A DNA stretch of 13,791 nt. It comes from Leptolinea sp. UBA5366. Lineage in GTDB: Bacteria > Chloroflexota > Anaerolineae > Anaerolineales > Anaerolineaceae. The notes under the pieces were generated by a model. That model was given only the letters and a program-made list of their open reading frames with translations. It made no database searches and was not told the origin of the DNA. Position numbers and translations under genes: made by a program. This document shows positions 13,498 through 13,791 of the stretch, piece by piece (the first letter of the stretch is position 1; each line of letters begins with the position of its first letter). The DNA lies in NCBI GenBank assembly GCA_002407845.1, contig DHPK01000009.1, positions 201,289-215,079 of the forward strand. The letters are read 5' to 3'.

Positions 13498-13791
13498 TTA
13501 TGCGAGGTCGCGTTTATTGAGGAACAATGTGGATATGGAACCGAACGCGGCCGCGCCGATTGTGCCCGCAACCGATGAAACAAGCACTGTGATAACGGTC
13601 GAACTGAGTGTCGCAACGCTTGCCGCCGGATAAAACATCATTCCAAACAGGAAAGTGAAGACGATCGTCATCCAAAGTTTATCCCTGAAAAACACGGCAA
13701 TACTCAAAAACAGCGAACAGAATATGCCCATTAAGAACGTTTTCGAAATCAGGCACATGATCAATCCACCAAAGTTCACGTCGAACGCTTT
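13498..13791 (-). CDS. C-terminal part of a multi-span membrane protein, probable ABC-2 type permease (cut by window edge)
   Basis: The reading frame is open to the right edge: 97 codons are visible, ending at TAA 13498-13500. A GTG and an ATG lie inside the frame near the edge, but the sequence upstream (KAFD) stays open, so I read this as the 3' end of a longer gene. Three or four hydrophobic segments are visible, such as MGIFCSLFLSIAVFF, MTIVFTFLFGMMFYPAA and TVITVLVSSVAGTIGAAAFG. The protein ends in FLNKRDLA, and many ABC-2 transporter permeases finish with a short F-x-x-RD tail after the last helix. This makes an exporter permease the leading guess, with an ATPase expected upstream, outside the window. 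A small standalone membrane protein starting at the GTG is the alternative. Confidence 0.55.
   Translation of the reverse strand, partial: KAFDVNFGGLIMCLISKTFLMGIFCSLFLSIAVFFRDKLWMTIVFTFLFGMMFYPAASVATLSSTVITVLVSSVAGTIGAAAFGSISTLFLNKRDLA

Overview
This window looks like ordinary bacterial chromosome: about 13 closely packed, mostly housekeeping genes with single-copy-style operons and clear rho-independent terminators. I saw no tRNA, rRNA, CRISPR array, insertion sequence, phage gene or toxin-antitoxin pair. Base composition is moderate and looks even along the window. The best guess is an Anaerolineae-type member of the Chloroflexota. This is inferred from the secreted SH3 protein with Thr/Pro-rich linkers, the style of the sigma-70 and RicT proteins, and the gene mix; a phylogeny of leuS or rpoD would be needed to settle it.

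Layout, left to right. (1) The 5' end of a primary sigma factor gene (rpoD, minus strand) runs off the left edge. An AT-rich 305-bp intergenic region with its probable promoter follows. (2) A minus-strand pair, a P1/S58-family (DmpA/NylC-like) Ntn-type peptidase and a DegV fatty-acid-binding protein, overlaps by 4 bp and ends in a strong hairpin. (3) A plus-strand trio encodes a membrane-anchored SH3 protein, a RicT/PSP1 protein and endonuclease IV (nfo). (4) The minus-strand central-carbon block is yvcK, gap, pgk, in transcription order. A terminator-like hairpin sits between gap and pgk, and another hairpin after pgk is shared with nfo. (5) A plus-strand trio, divergent from yvcK, encodes deoxyribose-phosphate aldolase (deoC) with an unusual acidic N-terminal extension, an alpha/beta hydrolase and a SRAP (YedK/HMCES-like) protein. 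(6) leuS lies on the minus strand with its own promoter region and converges on the deoC trio at a shared hairpin. (7) The 3' end of a multi-membrane-span protein, probably an ABC-2 type permease, runs off the right edge.

Functional links. YvcK controls carbon flux and cell-wall precursor balance in Firmicutes and here sits directly upstream of gap and pgk. Three genes touch deoxyribose or abasic-site chemistry: nfo cuts at abasic sites, the SRAP protein crosslinks to them, and deoC degrades deoxyribose 5-phosphate. They lie in two separate operons, so a joint function is only a hypothesis.

The most checkable oddities are a near-leaderless yvcK transcript, the deoC extension, the hairpin between gap and pgk, and recurring extended -10 promoters. 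I did not find a convincing new multi-gene system.
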